Shown here piece by piece: positions 35,032 through 48,115 of a stretch of 64,000 nucleotides of DNA; position 1 is the first letter of the stretch; each line of letters starts with the position of its first letter. The notes under the pieces are model-generated. The model had not been told where the DNA came from. It was given only the letters and a program-made list of their open reading frames with translations, and did not search any database. Origin of the DNA: Serilophus lunatus (Eukaryota; Chordata; Aves; Passeriformes; Eurylaimidae). A program made the position numbers and the translations under genes. The DNA lies in NCBI GenBank assembly GCA_013399895.1, contig VXBA01006211.1, positions 81,868-145,867 on the forward strand. Reading direction: 5' to 3'.

Positions 35032-38000
35032 TTTATTATCATTCTCTGTAATTTTATTCTGACCCTTTTAAATATTCATGTCAAATCTATAAAATCTACA
35101 AAATCCTGTTTATATTGTATTTGTATTTTTTTATTTCTGTTTATACATCTCTACACTTCAAGACAAACTAAAATGTCTGTAATCAGATTATTCCTTATTA
35201 AAACATAGTGTATTACAAGCAGACACCAAACTCTCCAGTGGAGTTCTTAATGAGAGTCCCAGACTTACTATTATTCCTATCTCATCTATCTTCATGTCAG
35301 GTTAATTGGTTTTCTGTAATTTTGTGTGTGAGATAAAGACTTCACCATCAACTGGTGTCTGAGATCTCGTTATTGCCCCCTTCACTGTCAGCAGGTGTCT
35401 GAGTTCTAATTATTGCCCCCTGCCTAATGCTTTTCAATGTTCTCAAAAATTGTGTAAATTGTTAAAAAAAATATATTGGGCTCTGTTATACTGTTGTAAG
35501 TTGTCAGCACCTTTCCCATTAGTGCAATATTAGACAATTACAGAAGGATTAGTACAATTGAAATCCTGGCAAACAGAACAAAATTAAAAGAGAGGGTCAT
35601 GTACAACAGAAAAAGGAATGTAAAACCTGAAATTAGTCAAGGACAAGCACTCAGTGAAGTTACTGAGGGAATAAAACAAAATCCATTTTCAAAACTAATG
35701 AGAACTGCTATGCTGCTATCACTTCTCAAGGCATGGAAACAGAGATAAAAGCTCACATGAAGTCTGCTAATAGCCATATACCATTCTGTCAGTGAAATTG
35801 GTAAAAAAAGTTAATTGAAGACAGCTTGCTCTCTGTCTTCTTCTCTTTCTCTCCCTCTCCCACACGGACATCTTTCCTGTCTGTATTGGCAAATTTTTTT
35901 AGTATCAAATGTTTGGTCTTTGGATTGATGAAGCCAGGATAAAAATGTAAAACATAAGTAAGATTATATTCTGATGAGATGAAATTATGAACATATATAC
36001 ATGCATACACGCATAGTAAAATGCAATGATTTTATCCTTCTCCAGGTCAAGCCTGAATTCAGCAAGTTATGTCACATCCCTAGGAATTTCAAAAATAGAA
36101 AAGCCTGTCTCTATAGTTTTACTTTATTAAAATGTAGAATAAAGTTTAATCTCTATCTATATACCCTTGACAAAATGTCAATGCATCATAAACAACATCT
36201 TAGTTACACCTCACCATCAAACTGGGGAGAATTGAAAATGTTGCCATTAGCAACATCAGGTTCTTATTGCTTCACATATATGAATTATTAAAATATAAAA
36301 ATAATAAAAATGTGCTCTAAACTGAAAATAAAAAATACGTATCTGTTTACAGAAGGATAGCATATTAGACAATCAGACTCCAAATATTTCTGTTGTTCCA
36401 AGTAACAGCTACCTTTTTTATAGTATTTTTTCTGTCACTTTTGTTAGTTTTTGCCAGTTTGCTTGCAGAAGACATTATTAATATGTAGGCAGCACCAAAG
36501 AAACAGTCTTTTCAGCAGACTGTGTTTGGGTTTTTTCTATATAAATGTGGTGGTTATCCAAACAAGAAATGCATGTATTGGCTTCTAACCCAGTACAGAA
36601 CTTCAATATACTTCAATATACTTACTATTGTAAGTATTACTATTGTATTGTATTACCCTTTGAGTAATACCATTTTCACCTTGGATATATTATTGTTTTC
36701 CCTACATGAGATAAACTTATGTCTGATGACTATTGGTGTACTTTGTAGGTGAAAAATTTGCTTAAGTTGCAAATGCTAACAGCAGATAATGTTGAGTATG
36801 TGTGTAGGTAAATGACTGGAACTGAACTGTTGAATCTTTAAGGAGAAGCCTGCTGCTTCCTAGCTGCAACCAATATAGGCTGAACTTAATTGTGATAAAG
36901 CTTAGAGTTCACAAAAGTTCACATCCTGAATCATCTTATACATGAAACGCAACAAAAAATTAGGAGGGAAATTGAGGGCTTGTGGCTGAAGAGTTCCTGG
37001 AAGGAAGTGGAAACAAAAAACAGTCTTGGAAAGACCAAGGCAAAGATTCTGGAAAAAAGTTACCTAACATGTCTTTGTGTCCAGTATTTCCAGATCAGGA
37101 GAGACCTGCAGGGAACAGGTGGCCTACTGAGAGGACTGCTGGGGAACCAATTGTCAGATATAATGAGACAGGGAAAAAATTCTTATGGCCTTGGTTCTAA
37201 ATAAACTCCATCTAAAAAAACTACTGAAAATTACCTTTTATCCCATCACACCTGTAGCTGTGTCTTATATAATGGCTGCAAGTGTAAGGGTCTTTGTTTT
37301 TCTGCTATCTTGAGTCTGTTAGTACCTCATAAGGCTTAGATTTCAGTGCAATGATTACAGTTCTGTTGGTTCATATTTTGTGTGAAACTTATCTGAATCA
37401 GATCTACGTATTTGTCTGTATGTGTTCCTGACCTTTGGCTTCTTTTTTTAACAGTTCTCTCATTTTCTTAAATGATTATTTATTCAATCTTCTTCTGATA
37501 GATGGCAACAGACTACCATTGAGCTCGTAACTTTGGACAAAAAAAGATTCTTTCCTCTTTGTCTTTTTTTTTGCTATCGGTTTTCCTGATTTCCCTGAAT
37601 GTTTTCTCACTGTTTTAAAAAAATAAATGCAGATAAGTGTCTCTAATGCCAATTTTTGATTTTGTTTCCATTCTGCAAAGATGATTGTTCTGGGCTGAGT
37701 TTCTTTTTGTGAATCTACTCACTTATGCTGAAGTAAAAATATATCATGCCATTCTTAATGGTATTCAAAACGATTGCTATTATCAGTTTCCTCAGTGTGA
37801 GATCAGAAATAGGTCCTTACATATTCTTCTGTCACCTATCTGGACTGGACACAGTTTCCCAGCCTAGGCAATTGTGGGGCAGAGGATTTGGTTCTTAAAG
37901 CATTTAGTCATATTTACCACAAGTACTGGTTCCTCTTCTGGTCCAGTTTCCAACTGATGGCTTCTAAATATCTCCCATAGTCTCAAAGTGCATGAAGATA

Positions 38001-40493
38001 CTTGTATACTCATCTTTAAAAAGTTTTTTTTTCTATATTTTATTTTTTTGTTTGATTCAGGGTTTGTTTTGGTTTGGGTTTTTTTGAGAAGGTAGGACAT
38101 AAAGATGGGATGGGAAAAAATGCAAAAAATAAAGTGTCTTTATACACAGTTAACCAGTTGCTGGAATATGCTTGATTTTATGCCTCTGAAGGGTTATTTC
38201 ATTCAGTTCTTGTTATCTTTCTTTCAGTGCATCAGTAAATAAAAAGCTTAATTTTCTCATTTCCCCCCACAATGATAGATTTTTTTTAAGACTCATTTCT
38301 TGGTGTCATGTCTTCAACGTCTGTACAGGTTTATTTGACTGTCAGTATAACATTGACTATGGTCTTAGGACGGTAATAATGCCTCTTCTCTCCATTTCAA
38401 AGTGTTTTATTTTTGCTGCCGAATCACATTTTATTTATTTTTTGCAGATACCTCTAATGTACTCCTTGTCATCAGGTTTCATATACCCTTGAAAAGACTA
38501 AAACTGTTAAAGGAATACTCTTCAGAGCTGTTATAATTACAATCAGGATTGTAGCTGCGTGCGCACAGATCGACTTCCTGACATTGGTTTCTAATATTCC
38601 CCTTCTATAATCTTTCCTCCATGGAATATGCTGTATGATTATTTACTAGTTTAGGGAGTCATATCTATGGTATTATTACTTGCCTATACCTTATCATGTT
38701 ATCAATTCCAGTTGTTCAGATTTTACACTCCTTAACAAGCTCCATAACAAAGTGGAACTTGCCTCCTAGTGCTCGATCATTGATAATTTTGCAAAAAAAC
38801 ACACTTAAGAACTGAAGCATCAGATAACATACTACAGGGGTCCTAATATTTTTTTTTTTTTTAAAACCAATTAGAGCCAGGATAAATGACAGCACGAGGT
38901 CTAAGGCAGTAAGGGTTATATTATTCATGGTTTTGTGGAAGGCTTTAAGATGGGCAAACAATTCCGCAGAGGAACAAGTGAAACTATAGCTATAATTCTC
39001 AAGGGAAAACCTGAGATTTACCGAAAACTAGGATAAGTAGTCTGTTCTAGGAGCATATTAAAGCAACACGCTCTGATATATAGCTCATAAACAGCACTTA
39101 TATTACTGCTGTTCTTCAAGGAATATCAACTACAAGCATATTAACAAGAATTATATCTTCTTAAATAAACATAAATGAGATTAATAATCTAGAACTGCTG
39201 CCCATTTTTTTACGTTAACAAAACCTACTTTCCAAGTCCAGTTGCAGTAACTGTTCCTTGCCCTGACAATACTGAGAGCCTTTTTACTTACACAGTGGTC
39301 CTCGCTATCTTGCTTACCTGATGTCTTGGCTGGATTATATTTGGAAGCATCTATTATTGATCATACTGATTAATGTCGTTAATGAAGTTAGGCAGAAATA
39401 TGAACACCACTCTCTGCTATCCATACACAAAACTAGACCTATGAATACGCATTATTTCCATGGATTCTGGACACATTAGATTTGTAATTTATGTTTTTAT
39501 GTAGACCCTGCATGGCTAACTCAGTGTCAAATTGTGAAATGGGCAGCAGCCATTTCTCTGGAATTTTTGGAAGTCTGGCACAAGCAAGTTTTAATGGGCT
39601 ACAATATATGATGAAATATTTCTTACTCTCTGGGCTAAATTTCTAGACAGAAAAGAAAATATATTTGACAATATATTTGCAATTGGAACTCATTAGTTGC
39701 TACAGCAATGCCTTCTCAGAGAACCAACTCACCAGAGGGGGTATTTAGGGCGATGACCTCTTATGAAGTTTATCAGTAAATACAGCACTCTTCAAAGCTT
39801 TAGAAGCCTAAATTGAACACTCTCCTTTTACTAAGAGTATTTGAACTATTTTATTCCTTCTCTCAATTAAATACTCTGAAATGACATAACAAGGATATAG
39901 GGAATATTAAGAAACACCTAAAGACCCACTGGTCTGAAAAGAAGCCATAAGCAGCCAGCTATGCATCTTGTTGTAAAGACTAAAAAATTCTCAACGTTGA
40001 GTCATTGTATGAAGGCCCTATATTTCAGATTATGTCTAAACTTGGGACCTGTATCACATCCTCTCCTCTCGGCCTAGAATCCACTTTCATTAAATCTCAC
40101 TTTTTTCCATGTGTTGTGAGTGGGAGTGAAAGGTTTAAACAAAATATATTAAAGAATATATGAGTCATGAGGTGCAGAAGGGACTCGGGAACGAGTCTAG
40201 GTGCAGCTGAATCCAGTCAGCTGCAGATTCTGTCAACAGTTTAAATTTAAGGAATTGCAGAACTCTGATTGATCTACTTTTGTCTGTCAGGTTTTAATGA
40301 TGGCAAACAGAAAATTTATATAATATGAATCATTTTTTATTACAAATTATCAGACAAAAGATCTTAATCAGAATTTTTTACTACACAATATAAACACTAA
40401 AACTACTAGTAGTATAGTATAAGATAGGATAAGACATGAGAGCACTATAGGGAAGTAATCATTGAAACAACTATATTAAATCTAGCAAAAAAG
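35032..40493. other. Long unassigned AT-rich stretch
   Basis: About 5.5 kb with no supported gene. A tandem duplication TACTTCAATA lies at 36605-36625. A frame at 36982-37200 ending next to an AATAAA and a short A-tract is discussed among the findings. There are several T- and A-rich tracts (38020-38085, 38850). Confidence 0.55.
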
Positions 40494-40925
40494 TGTAATT
40501 ATTAAGCAGAGATTTTATTTAGCTCACCAACCAATGCTTGTGGGCTCTTTCACTCAGCCTCTAGGAGTATCCTTGGAGGGTGTCCCCACTCAAGGGAGGA
40601 ATCTCCACACATACCCACACTCCACACAAACCCAAGAAAGGTTATGTTAGAAGAACTTCTCTCTATGAAAGGGGACTGGACTCATATAGTATAAAGTGAT
40701 TGACTGCTAGTCACAAATTTACGGGCCAGCTACCAACTTATCTGTCATCCAGCTTCAAAAAGCAGGATGTGTGTTTGAAATTTGGTGAGCCAGGCTGGTT
40801 TTAGCACAATTCAACACCAAAACAGCCCCCTGGCTCCACCCCTAACTCATCACAGAAAGCTTGTACTGTTTCCATGCTCAGATAGGATTTTAGGCCTTAT
40901 TGGGGTAGATCCTCCTGCCACAACA
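40494..40925 (-). mobile_element. Probable solo LTR, minus strand
   Basis: On the minus strand the order is: start TGTTGTGGCAGGAGG at 40925, a TATA box near 40690 (TTTATACTATATG), then GCTAAATAAAATCTCTGC with the polyadenylation signal near 40515, and an end AATTACA at 40494. TGTAA is found at both edges (40494-40498 and 40926-40930). It can be read either as a 5-bp target duplication, with the LTR then starting at 40499, or as part of the terminus. The element is about 430 bp and lacks any internal retroviral sequence. Confidence 0.6.
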
Positions 40926-41160
40926 TGTAAGAACCAAGCAGGTTTTATCTTCCACTACAATTCATTTTTACAGAGAGACAAGCTTTTGATTTCAAGCTGA
41001 TACATCACCAAAAGGAAAGTAGGCAAAGGAAAAGGAAAAAGTAGCTGTGTGGACAAGAGGCATGATGCTTACAAGGAACCAAGTTGTTGTGACTGAAAAG
41101 AAAATTTTTCTTAGCATGTATCAGAAAAATTTTAGGCTGTGTTAGGTAAATTGTACATCA

Positions 41161-41697
41161 TGTCCTAGGTTGAAGTATATTCTATTACCATCTCTGTTAG
41201 CTGTTGAAACAGCTGGTGAAACAGTGTTCCTTGCCATTTCCCTCTGTATTATTATCTGTCAATGGGTCATCAATGCCTCGCCCATGACTCAGAGATAGCT
41301 CCTTGCTGGACTATCTGCTGTTAATGGGCCCATCAGGCCTTATCACATGACTCACCATCCCATTGTGAGATGTTTTGCCCAGAGGGAGGAGACAACTATT
41401 CCATCCTGGATATAAGCTAAGAATCTGAACACCATAGGAGCGCTTACCTACTGGACTCCCAGAGGACAAGAGCTACCATTGGACTTTCTCACCCTTTTCT
41501 TTTTACAGGATCACTGCTTCAACGGAACTGCTTTGCTTGGACTGCTATTACCATAGAGTGTCAAGGTGTATCTGTATTTATCAGTATTTGTCAGTGTTCT
41601 TGTACTTCTGCAATTATTTATTTCTTGTAATTTTTTTTTCTATTAAATTATAATTCTGACTTGCGATCGCCCACTGGTTTGATTTCAAACTAGTACA
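41161..41697 (+). mobile_element. Complete solo LTR with 4-bp target duplication
   Basis: The element begins TGTCCTAG and ends CTAGTACA, a near-perfect 8-bp inverted repeat, and is flanked by ATCA at 41157-41160 and 41698-41701. It is 537 bp long. It has a TATA box GGATATAAGC at about 41409, a stretch CAAGAGCTACCATTGGAC, and an ATTAAA-type signal at 41642. The sequence resembles a common avian LTR that ends with a poly-T and ATTAAA region. Four-bp duplications are typical of gammaretrovirus-like (class I) elements. No internal sequence remains. Confidence 0.88.
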
Positions 41698-41979
41698 ATC
41701 ACAATTCTGGCCACCTGCAGACAGAAAAAGTTCAGTTTGGAGAGAAGAAATAGTTCAGATAAGGTGATAGGGCCTAGACAATCTAATTTTTTGAAGAGTT
41801 CAAGGGCATGTTTTGGAGGAGTAGTGTCATGGTAAGAGAATTAGCACAGAAAGAAGAAGGAATATGGTCATATTGGGAAGATACTGTTAAGAAACACTTT
41901 CAGCTGGTTTTAAAAGCACATCCACATGGGCTATGTTGCTTTTGGGTATCTCTGTTGCACCAAATAAAGATGTATTTTT

Positions 41980-42251
41980 AAGCTGCATCAGGGGAGGTTT
42001 AGACTGGATGTTAGGAAAAACTTTTTCACAGAAAGAGTGATTTCCCACTGGAATGGGCTGGCCAGGGATGTAGTGGATTCACCATCCCTGGATGTGTTTA
42101 AGAAAAGATAAGATGATGTACTTAGTGCCATGACCTAGATGATCTAGATGATGGGATAGTGTTGGGTAATAGGTTGGTAATAGGTTAGGTAGTAGGTTGG
42201 GCTTGGTGATCACTATGGTCTTTTCTAAAGTTTTTAATTCTGTGATTCTGT
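41980..42251 (+). mobile_element. CR1 LINE 3' tail fragment
   Basis: GCTGCATCAGGGGAGGTTTA, GGCCAGGGATGTAGTGGATTC and the terminal AATTCTGTGATTCTG mark a plus-strand CR1 tail. A short internal tandem TAGGTTGG(TAATAGGT) lies at 42165-42200. The 5' part is absent. Confidence 0.9.
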
Positions 42252-43613
42252 ATAAGAATTTGCTAATTTTTTTTAATTATCATGTTGTTTTTGAAGCCAG
42301 GTCTTAAGCAAAACTGACTGCAGTTATGATTCAGTCAATAGCTATATAGTTAACATAATATAAAATTTATGACAATTCTAGCCCCAAACAGTAGCTATTT
42401 TTCAGGTCATAGTTCCACAAAGTTAGAACTGTGAAACTTTCAGAGTCTTATGGCAAACCTAAGGTTTGAGAACTATGGTCACCAAACCCAAAAATAAAGA
42501 ACCACCACTATATTGCTTATTTAGATAGACAGCTAAATGCACAGTTAAATCACGTGTCAAGTAGAGAGCGAGCAGCTGATTCCAAACTAAGATTATACTT
42601 CTAACTGCATGGTAGAACCGATATTTTATTAATCCTTAATTTTGTTGTGCTTCCTCCTCTCTGAGAGTGGCATGAAGAAAAAACCCAGAAAATATTTTTT
42701 TTTTTAAAAAAAAAAAAGGAAATTTGATAATTTTTATTTATTTTGAAAGACTAACTGCTAATTTTCAAATTATTTATATATTTTTTATTTATTCATTCTG
42801 GAAATTTTCATTAAAAAATGTCCTCAGGACTGCCAATTGGTTCTCACCCTGTTTTATGTACTAATGCAAACATAGATCCAACAATTTCCCTGTATTGAAA
42901 ACTACAAGTCAAAAATCTCAGTGAAGCCTCAACTGATGATCTGTTATGGTAAACTAATTCAGCTTGATATTTCATTTGACTGCACCTACAACTAAATTTT
43001 CAGAGAACTTTACAGTAATGGCAAACACTGTATTAAAATTAACAGGCCTGTTAGATAATGTTTTAGTGGGGTACATACATATTCTTCCCATACCAAATGA
43101 AAGTGTGTGTGTATAAAAAATTTCCAAAGAGACATGTATAGTGTCTTCATTTAGCTTAAAAGATACAATAAAATAGAAATTTGACCAAGCAGATAAACCA
43201 CTCACAAAAGCCATAGGCAAATAACAATGATATCCAAGCTTGATTCTCTCTTCTCCTATGTCCAAGCAAAAGAATCATAATGCATTGCCTTTCCAGTTCC
43301 TGCAAAACAGTTTAGCTATACACTAGAGGTCACTATGCTTTGTATGCTTTCAATAAGCATGTTCCAGTGTTGGAATTGTCTCCATGAAGAACCTGTTGAA
43401 ATTACTTTTAAGCTGTATCAATATAAGACGACATTTACACAGGAACAGTTACAGCAGTATTTTTGGGTAAGTTGTGGATCTCATCTATAATCATATCACA
43501 ATTCTATTGCCCTATATACTGTAATCAACCACCAGAAACCTGTAGGCAGTATAGATGCTTGAGCCAAGATATTATGTCATACTTTGTGATACACCATTCG
43601 CTAAGCACACTGT
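42252..43613. other. Unassigned AT-rich DNA
   Basis: No gene or element is recognised, apart from a perfect T11A12 block at 42695-42717 listed separately. Confidence 0.55.
42695..42717. repeat. T11A12 palindromic homopolymer block
   Basis: Eleven T residues are followed directly by twelve A residues, a perfect self-complementary block. Confidence 0.9.
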
Positions 43614-44075
43614 TGTGGTTTAATTTGACAGGCAGCTAAACACCACAGAGACATTTGCTCACTCCCCTCCAGTAGGATAGGGGACAGAGTAAGAAAAAAA
43701 GGTAAAACTTATGAGTCTATATAAAAACAGTTTAATTACCAGAAAATCGAGGAAAAAAATAAAAATAATTATTAAAAAAATACACAAAACAAGTGTCACA
43801 CAATGCAATTGCTCACCACCTGCTGGCTGATGCCCAGCTGGTCCCAGAGCAGCAGGCCATCAACCTCATAGACAAATTCCCTCGCGTCTTATTGTTCACC
43901 ACATTGTCTTATGATATGGAATATCCCTAAGGATTCCAGTTTAAATCAGCTATCTTGGCTATATCCCCTTTCAGATTCTTGTTTGCCTCCAGCTTCTTGC
44001 TGGCAGAGCAGCATAAGAAACTGAAAAACAAAAGATCATCCTAAATCAAGAATACAGCACTATACCAACTGCTGT
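43614..44075 (-). mobile_element. Avian endogenous retrovirus LTR, minus strand
   Basis: It starts TGTGGTTTAATTTGACAGG, followed by CTCACTCCCCTCCAGTAGG and AAAACAGTTTAATTACC, a layout I know as a widespread avian ERV LTR read in reverse. It continues with GATATGGAATATCCCTAAGG, TATCTTGGCTATATCCCC and AGCAGCATAAGAAACTG. The last recognisable part is CAGCACTATACCAACTGCTG. The right end is approximate, and no target duplication was established. Internal coding sequence is absent. Identification is by memory of the family pattern. Confidence 0.78.
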
Positions 44076-47000
44076 CCAGATGAAAACAGAATGCATTCAG
44101 GTTGATGTTACTTTCTGGGCTACTGTGTCTCACTTCAATCCAGGTAAGGAAACTATGTTCCTGATTTCCACACCAAGCCCTAATTGTAATTGCAGCTCAG
44201 AATGCTGCAATTATTTTATTTCATTAAGTCACACAGAACAAGTCCTTCCTTGAGGTCATTCTTTTCTATACTGTTTTATCAGCTGAAGGAAAAGAAGAAT
44301 GAAAGTCACTGAAAAAGAAGATGAAAAAGATCTGTTAGGTCATCAGCTCCTTCTCTCTGCCAGAGGGTGATTGTTCTTCATTGTTCACTTGAACATGTTT
44401 TCTCAAGTTTAATTTAAAGTCATAGCAAAGAGTAGTCCATCAATTTCCATAGGAAACAATACCATAGGCTAGTAGTTAATTTGGACAAGAAGATATTTCT
44501 TCTTCGTGTAACATTTTATCTGTCTTAATTTTTTTCTATTACTTCTAATGATAAGTTCTTAAAGTTATGTTGTGATAACTAGCACTTTGCTATCCTTGAT
44601 GTTTGTGCTTTGCAAATATTCCTAGATTATTATAGTCCTTTCAAATTTGTCATACCAAGCAGATATATTCAAACATTCTACTGCTTCAAAAACACCAGAA
44701 ATTTTACAAAATGTACAAAGGGACACACCCAAAAATGTGATGAATCAAGACTGTGCCCATAATATAAACTTTTAAAAGAGAAAGCTTAATCCTATAATAA
44801 ATATTAAAATATTCAGGATACTTAAAACCAAGTGAGATGTTGAAGAATTTGGTTGCATATATTGGAGAGCAATTCTATGCTGTCATGCCTGAGAGCACAA
44901 CATCACCTTTATTTATAAAGCAGGTAAACGTAATGGGTGTGGTAGATTATGGGAAGTTGTATAATAGTGTTCTAAAGATAATAGATTCTCTTGATAACTG
45001 GAGATAACAGTATACCTGCATTTCAGAGTACCTCTCTACATCCTGGGGTTTTATACTTAGAATAAGTGAGTTTAAAGTTTGTCTCCACTCACAACTATCA
45101 TCAGCCAGTTGATCTTCTTCAGCTAAAATACCAGAGCCTAATTTGCTTAAGAAACTACACAAGTTGTCCATACATTTATTCCTAATTATAAATAAGAGAT
45201 GAATAAGGCACATATGATTTTGTGAAAGAGAAAATTAGGAAGTCTCATGAACTGAGGCATTAAGGAAAATTAATTTTTCTTGAAAATACCTAAGCTTTTT
45301 GATACTAGGTGTCTCAAAAATTGACAGTGCTCCAGAAAGCTAAGTCATGTCTACATTTTGGTCTTTTTGAGAGGTTGCTGACCAGATCAGCTACATTAAG
45401 ACGAATACATTTGATTTACACTTAGAATAATGCAAAATGTTGATCTTCCAATCTTAACATTTCTAAATATGGAAAGCACATCCTTAAAACTTGAAAAACT
45501 GAAGAATAATATTATGAAATCAATGGGGTTGGTGGAGGGGTTATTGAACCTGCTTGCTTCATGAAAATCGTTCTGCCAGAAGACTGTATGGTAGGCCACT
45601 TCCTTATTAATCAGAAAGCTGCATTCGCATAACAGCTTTCACTGGACATTGTACAATACTCAAGTTCTGATCAAACTCAGTTGATTTCATCTGAGTTATA
45701 GGAGGATTGATTTTTGGATTTCTTAAAATCCATTGCGCTTGATTTACATAAATTGCAAATTACACTCAGGGAAAAACATTGCCATACTCATACATTTTTT
45801 TAAAGAAAAAAATAATTAACCCAGCTGTATAAAAACTAAAGGATTATATTGAAATGTAAATTCATAATGGTTTAGGTAATTTTATTTATTAGATCAAACA
45901 TTTAATTTAAAATTAATCCATATTTCATTTCTGTATTTATGAATTTCTAGAATACTGAATTTTCCAGAATATTAAATGCAGGGCAAGAGGAAATAAGTTA
46001 TTTCTTTATATTATCAATAAGGAAAAGTGTTAAAAAGCTAAATTACAATTTTGTAGTTGTGTTTGTGTTCCATAGAAGAGTCATCACAAAAACCCCACGG
46101 ATTTTTTTTTTTTTTCTTTGTAGGTACAAGAAGAAAAGAAATATATTGGCCACTAAGAGAAAGAGCAAGAGAGGTCATCTGGTCAGCAACACCATTAACA
46201 AAACTGAAATGGTTAGTGAAAAATACTTGAACCCTACTGCTCTGGTCATCCATAACACAGTAAAAAATACAGCATGGGTATTATGGGTTTTCTGGGAATT
46301 TGTGCTAATTTGTGATATATCCTATAAATTTTTGAGAGAAAAAAAGTCTGTTTTATTTTCAAGGCAGCTGAATGCAAACAGAAGAATATGAGATGAATGG
46401 GAAAACAAGTGACAGAGAAAGAAATGGAAACCATCATAGAATTAAAGAAAAGAGAATCTAGAGTCCAGTTTCCTGTTCAACAGATCTGAACAATTTTAAA
46501 TAACACCAACTACAGATTGATCCTTACTACCAGCTTTTTAGAAATGCTTTATGACCCTATCCTCCTGGCCTGTACTTTCCTTCTAATTTCAAAATCTAAG
46601 TTTTGGAAAATGTAATGAAGTTTGGTGGGTTTTTTTCTGTAATAATAACTGACATATTTAAGACTTCATTGTTCTTGGAAATAATTAACATCATCTGAAT
46701 TTATTCAGGCCACTCTTGAAGTAAATACTCTCCCAAAACAAGGACCATCCTACTGTCCATTCAAGTAAAGGATTTCAGAACCTTTGGTACTTTGGGGTTT
46801 TGCTAGTTCTGGAGGTCTATAGTTGGGTAGATTAGAAAGAATTTGCAACCATACCTTCAAAAAGCAGATACTATAACTTATATATTGATATTAATAATAA
46901 AAAAGATATATTCTAAATGAACTATAATACCATATTCAGTTTATGTTTCATTATCATAATTGTTTTGTCATTACTAAGTAATAAATTTAATATACAATAA

Positions 47001-47136
47001 TATTTTCCTCAGTAGTACATCTTTGCTAGAAACAAGCATGTAGAAAAATATTTTGGAAAATTATGCATCTTAGGTACATGTATAAATGGGCATGTAACTA
47101 AATTTCAGATCATAAATCTGCACTCTGATACATAAT
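44076..47136. other. Unassigned AT-rich DNA
   Basis: No supported gene. One possible exon on the minus strand (45016-45122) is listed separately. No transposable element is recognised. Confidence 0.5.
45016..45122 (-). other. Candidate short coding exon (unproven)
   Basis: On the minus strand a 107-nt segment is bounded by GGTATTTTAG on the left and by GAAATGCAG followed by GTATAC on the right, consistent with acceptor and donor sites. It is open in one frame, giving EEDQLADDSCEWRQTLNS then LILSIKPQDVERYSEMQ after a split codon, and ends on a codon boundary. The composition is protein-like (acidic and polar, not low-complexity), unlike most open frames here. The acceptor has only a weak pyrimidine tract, no neighbouring exon was found, and I do not recognise the protein. 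It could be chance. Confidence 0.2.
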
Positions 47137-48115
47137 AACAGGCAAAACAGACTCCATATGGGGATATTTATAAAATTTTCTTCTAACAAGGTGAGAGCTT
47201 AAGAATTAGAAGCTTAAAAGACACCTTCCCCTCCACCCCGCTCCTTCTCCACTTTCTGCCTCCTCCCCCCAAGCAGTGGAGGGAAACAGGGAATAGGGAT
47301 TATGGTCATCTGTTGTTTTCTGCCACTGCTCAGGGAGAGGAATCCTTCCCCTGTGTCTCCTGGGGTCCCTTCCATGGGACACAGCTCTTCATGAACTTCT
47401 CCAGCATGAGTCCCTCCCATGGGAGACAGTCCTTCACAAACTGCTATGGAGAGAGTCCATCCCATGGGCAACTGTACTTCAGACATTGCTGCAACACAGG
47501 TCTCTTCTCCACAGGGTGCAGTCCCTCAGGTACAGGCTGCTCCAGTATGGGTCCCCCACAGGCCACAAGTCCTACCAGGAAAATCCTGCTGCAGTGTGGG
47601 CTCTTCTTCCCATGGGCTACAGGTCCCTGCCAGGATTCTGCTCCAATATAGGCTTCCTACAGGGTCACAGCCTCTTTCCATTATCCATGCTCTCCTCCAC
47701 AGGTTGCAGGTGGATCTCCGCACTCCTGTGATCCTCCATGGGCTGCAGTGGGACAGCCTGCTCCATCATGGTCTCCACTAGAGGCTGCAGGGAAACCTCA
47801 ACTCTGATGCCTGGAGCACCTCCTTCTCATCCTTCCGCACTGACCTTGGTGGTTGTATTGTTGACCGCATGTTCTCACTCTGCTCTTCTCCAGTGGCCAT
47901 CTTCATCTAGTCTTAACTTTTTTTCCTTCCTTCTTAAATATGTTATCGCAGAGGCATTACTGTCCCTTCTGATTGGCCTTGCAGGTCCAGCATAGAGTCA
48001 ACTGGCATTGGCTCTGTTGGACATGGGAGAAGCTTCCAGCAGCTTCTCAAAGAAGCCTCCTCTACAGCTCCTTTGCTGCTACCAAAACTTGGCCACAGAA
48101 AAAAACCCCAATACA
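47137..48115 (-). mobile_element. Avian ERV LTR with internal minisatellite, minus strand, left-truncated
   Basis: From CAGGCAAAACAGACTCCAT at 47141 to CCCAATACA at 48115, the sequence parallels the LTR at 25547-26437, including CTTAAATATGTTATCGCAG, GATTGGCC and AAGCTTCCAGCAGCTTCTC. The first 150 bp of that relative are missing, so this copy is truncated. On the minus strand it has a CCAAT box (GGCCAATCAG) and a TATA-like CATATTTAAG. The middle (about 47350-47800) is a degenerate tandem array of roughly 58-bp units. Open frames in it come from the array. Confidence 0.88.
47350..47800 (+). repeat. Degenerate LTR-internal minisatellite, about 58-bp period
   Basis: Related units recur with cores such as CCCATGGG(A/C)(G/A)ACAG, CTGCTCCAGTATGGGTC and CTCCATGGGCTGCAG. 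Spacing is about 50-65 bp, and I count about eight units by eye. The array interrupts the promoter-bearing LTR between U3 and the end region. Confidence 0.6.

Noticed and set aside
40494..40930. Firm 5-bp duplication TGTAA for the minus-strand LTR
   Set aside because: It is equally explained by a TG...CA terminus at 40494 with no duplication, so it is kept only as a possibility.
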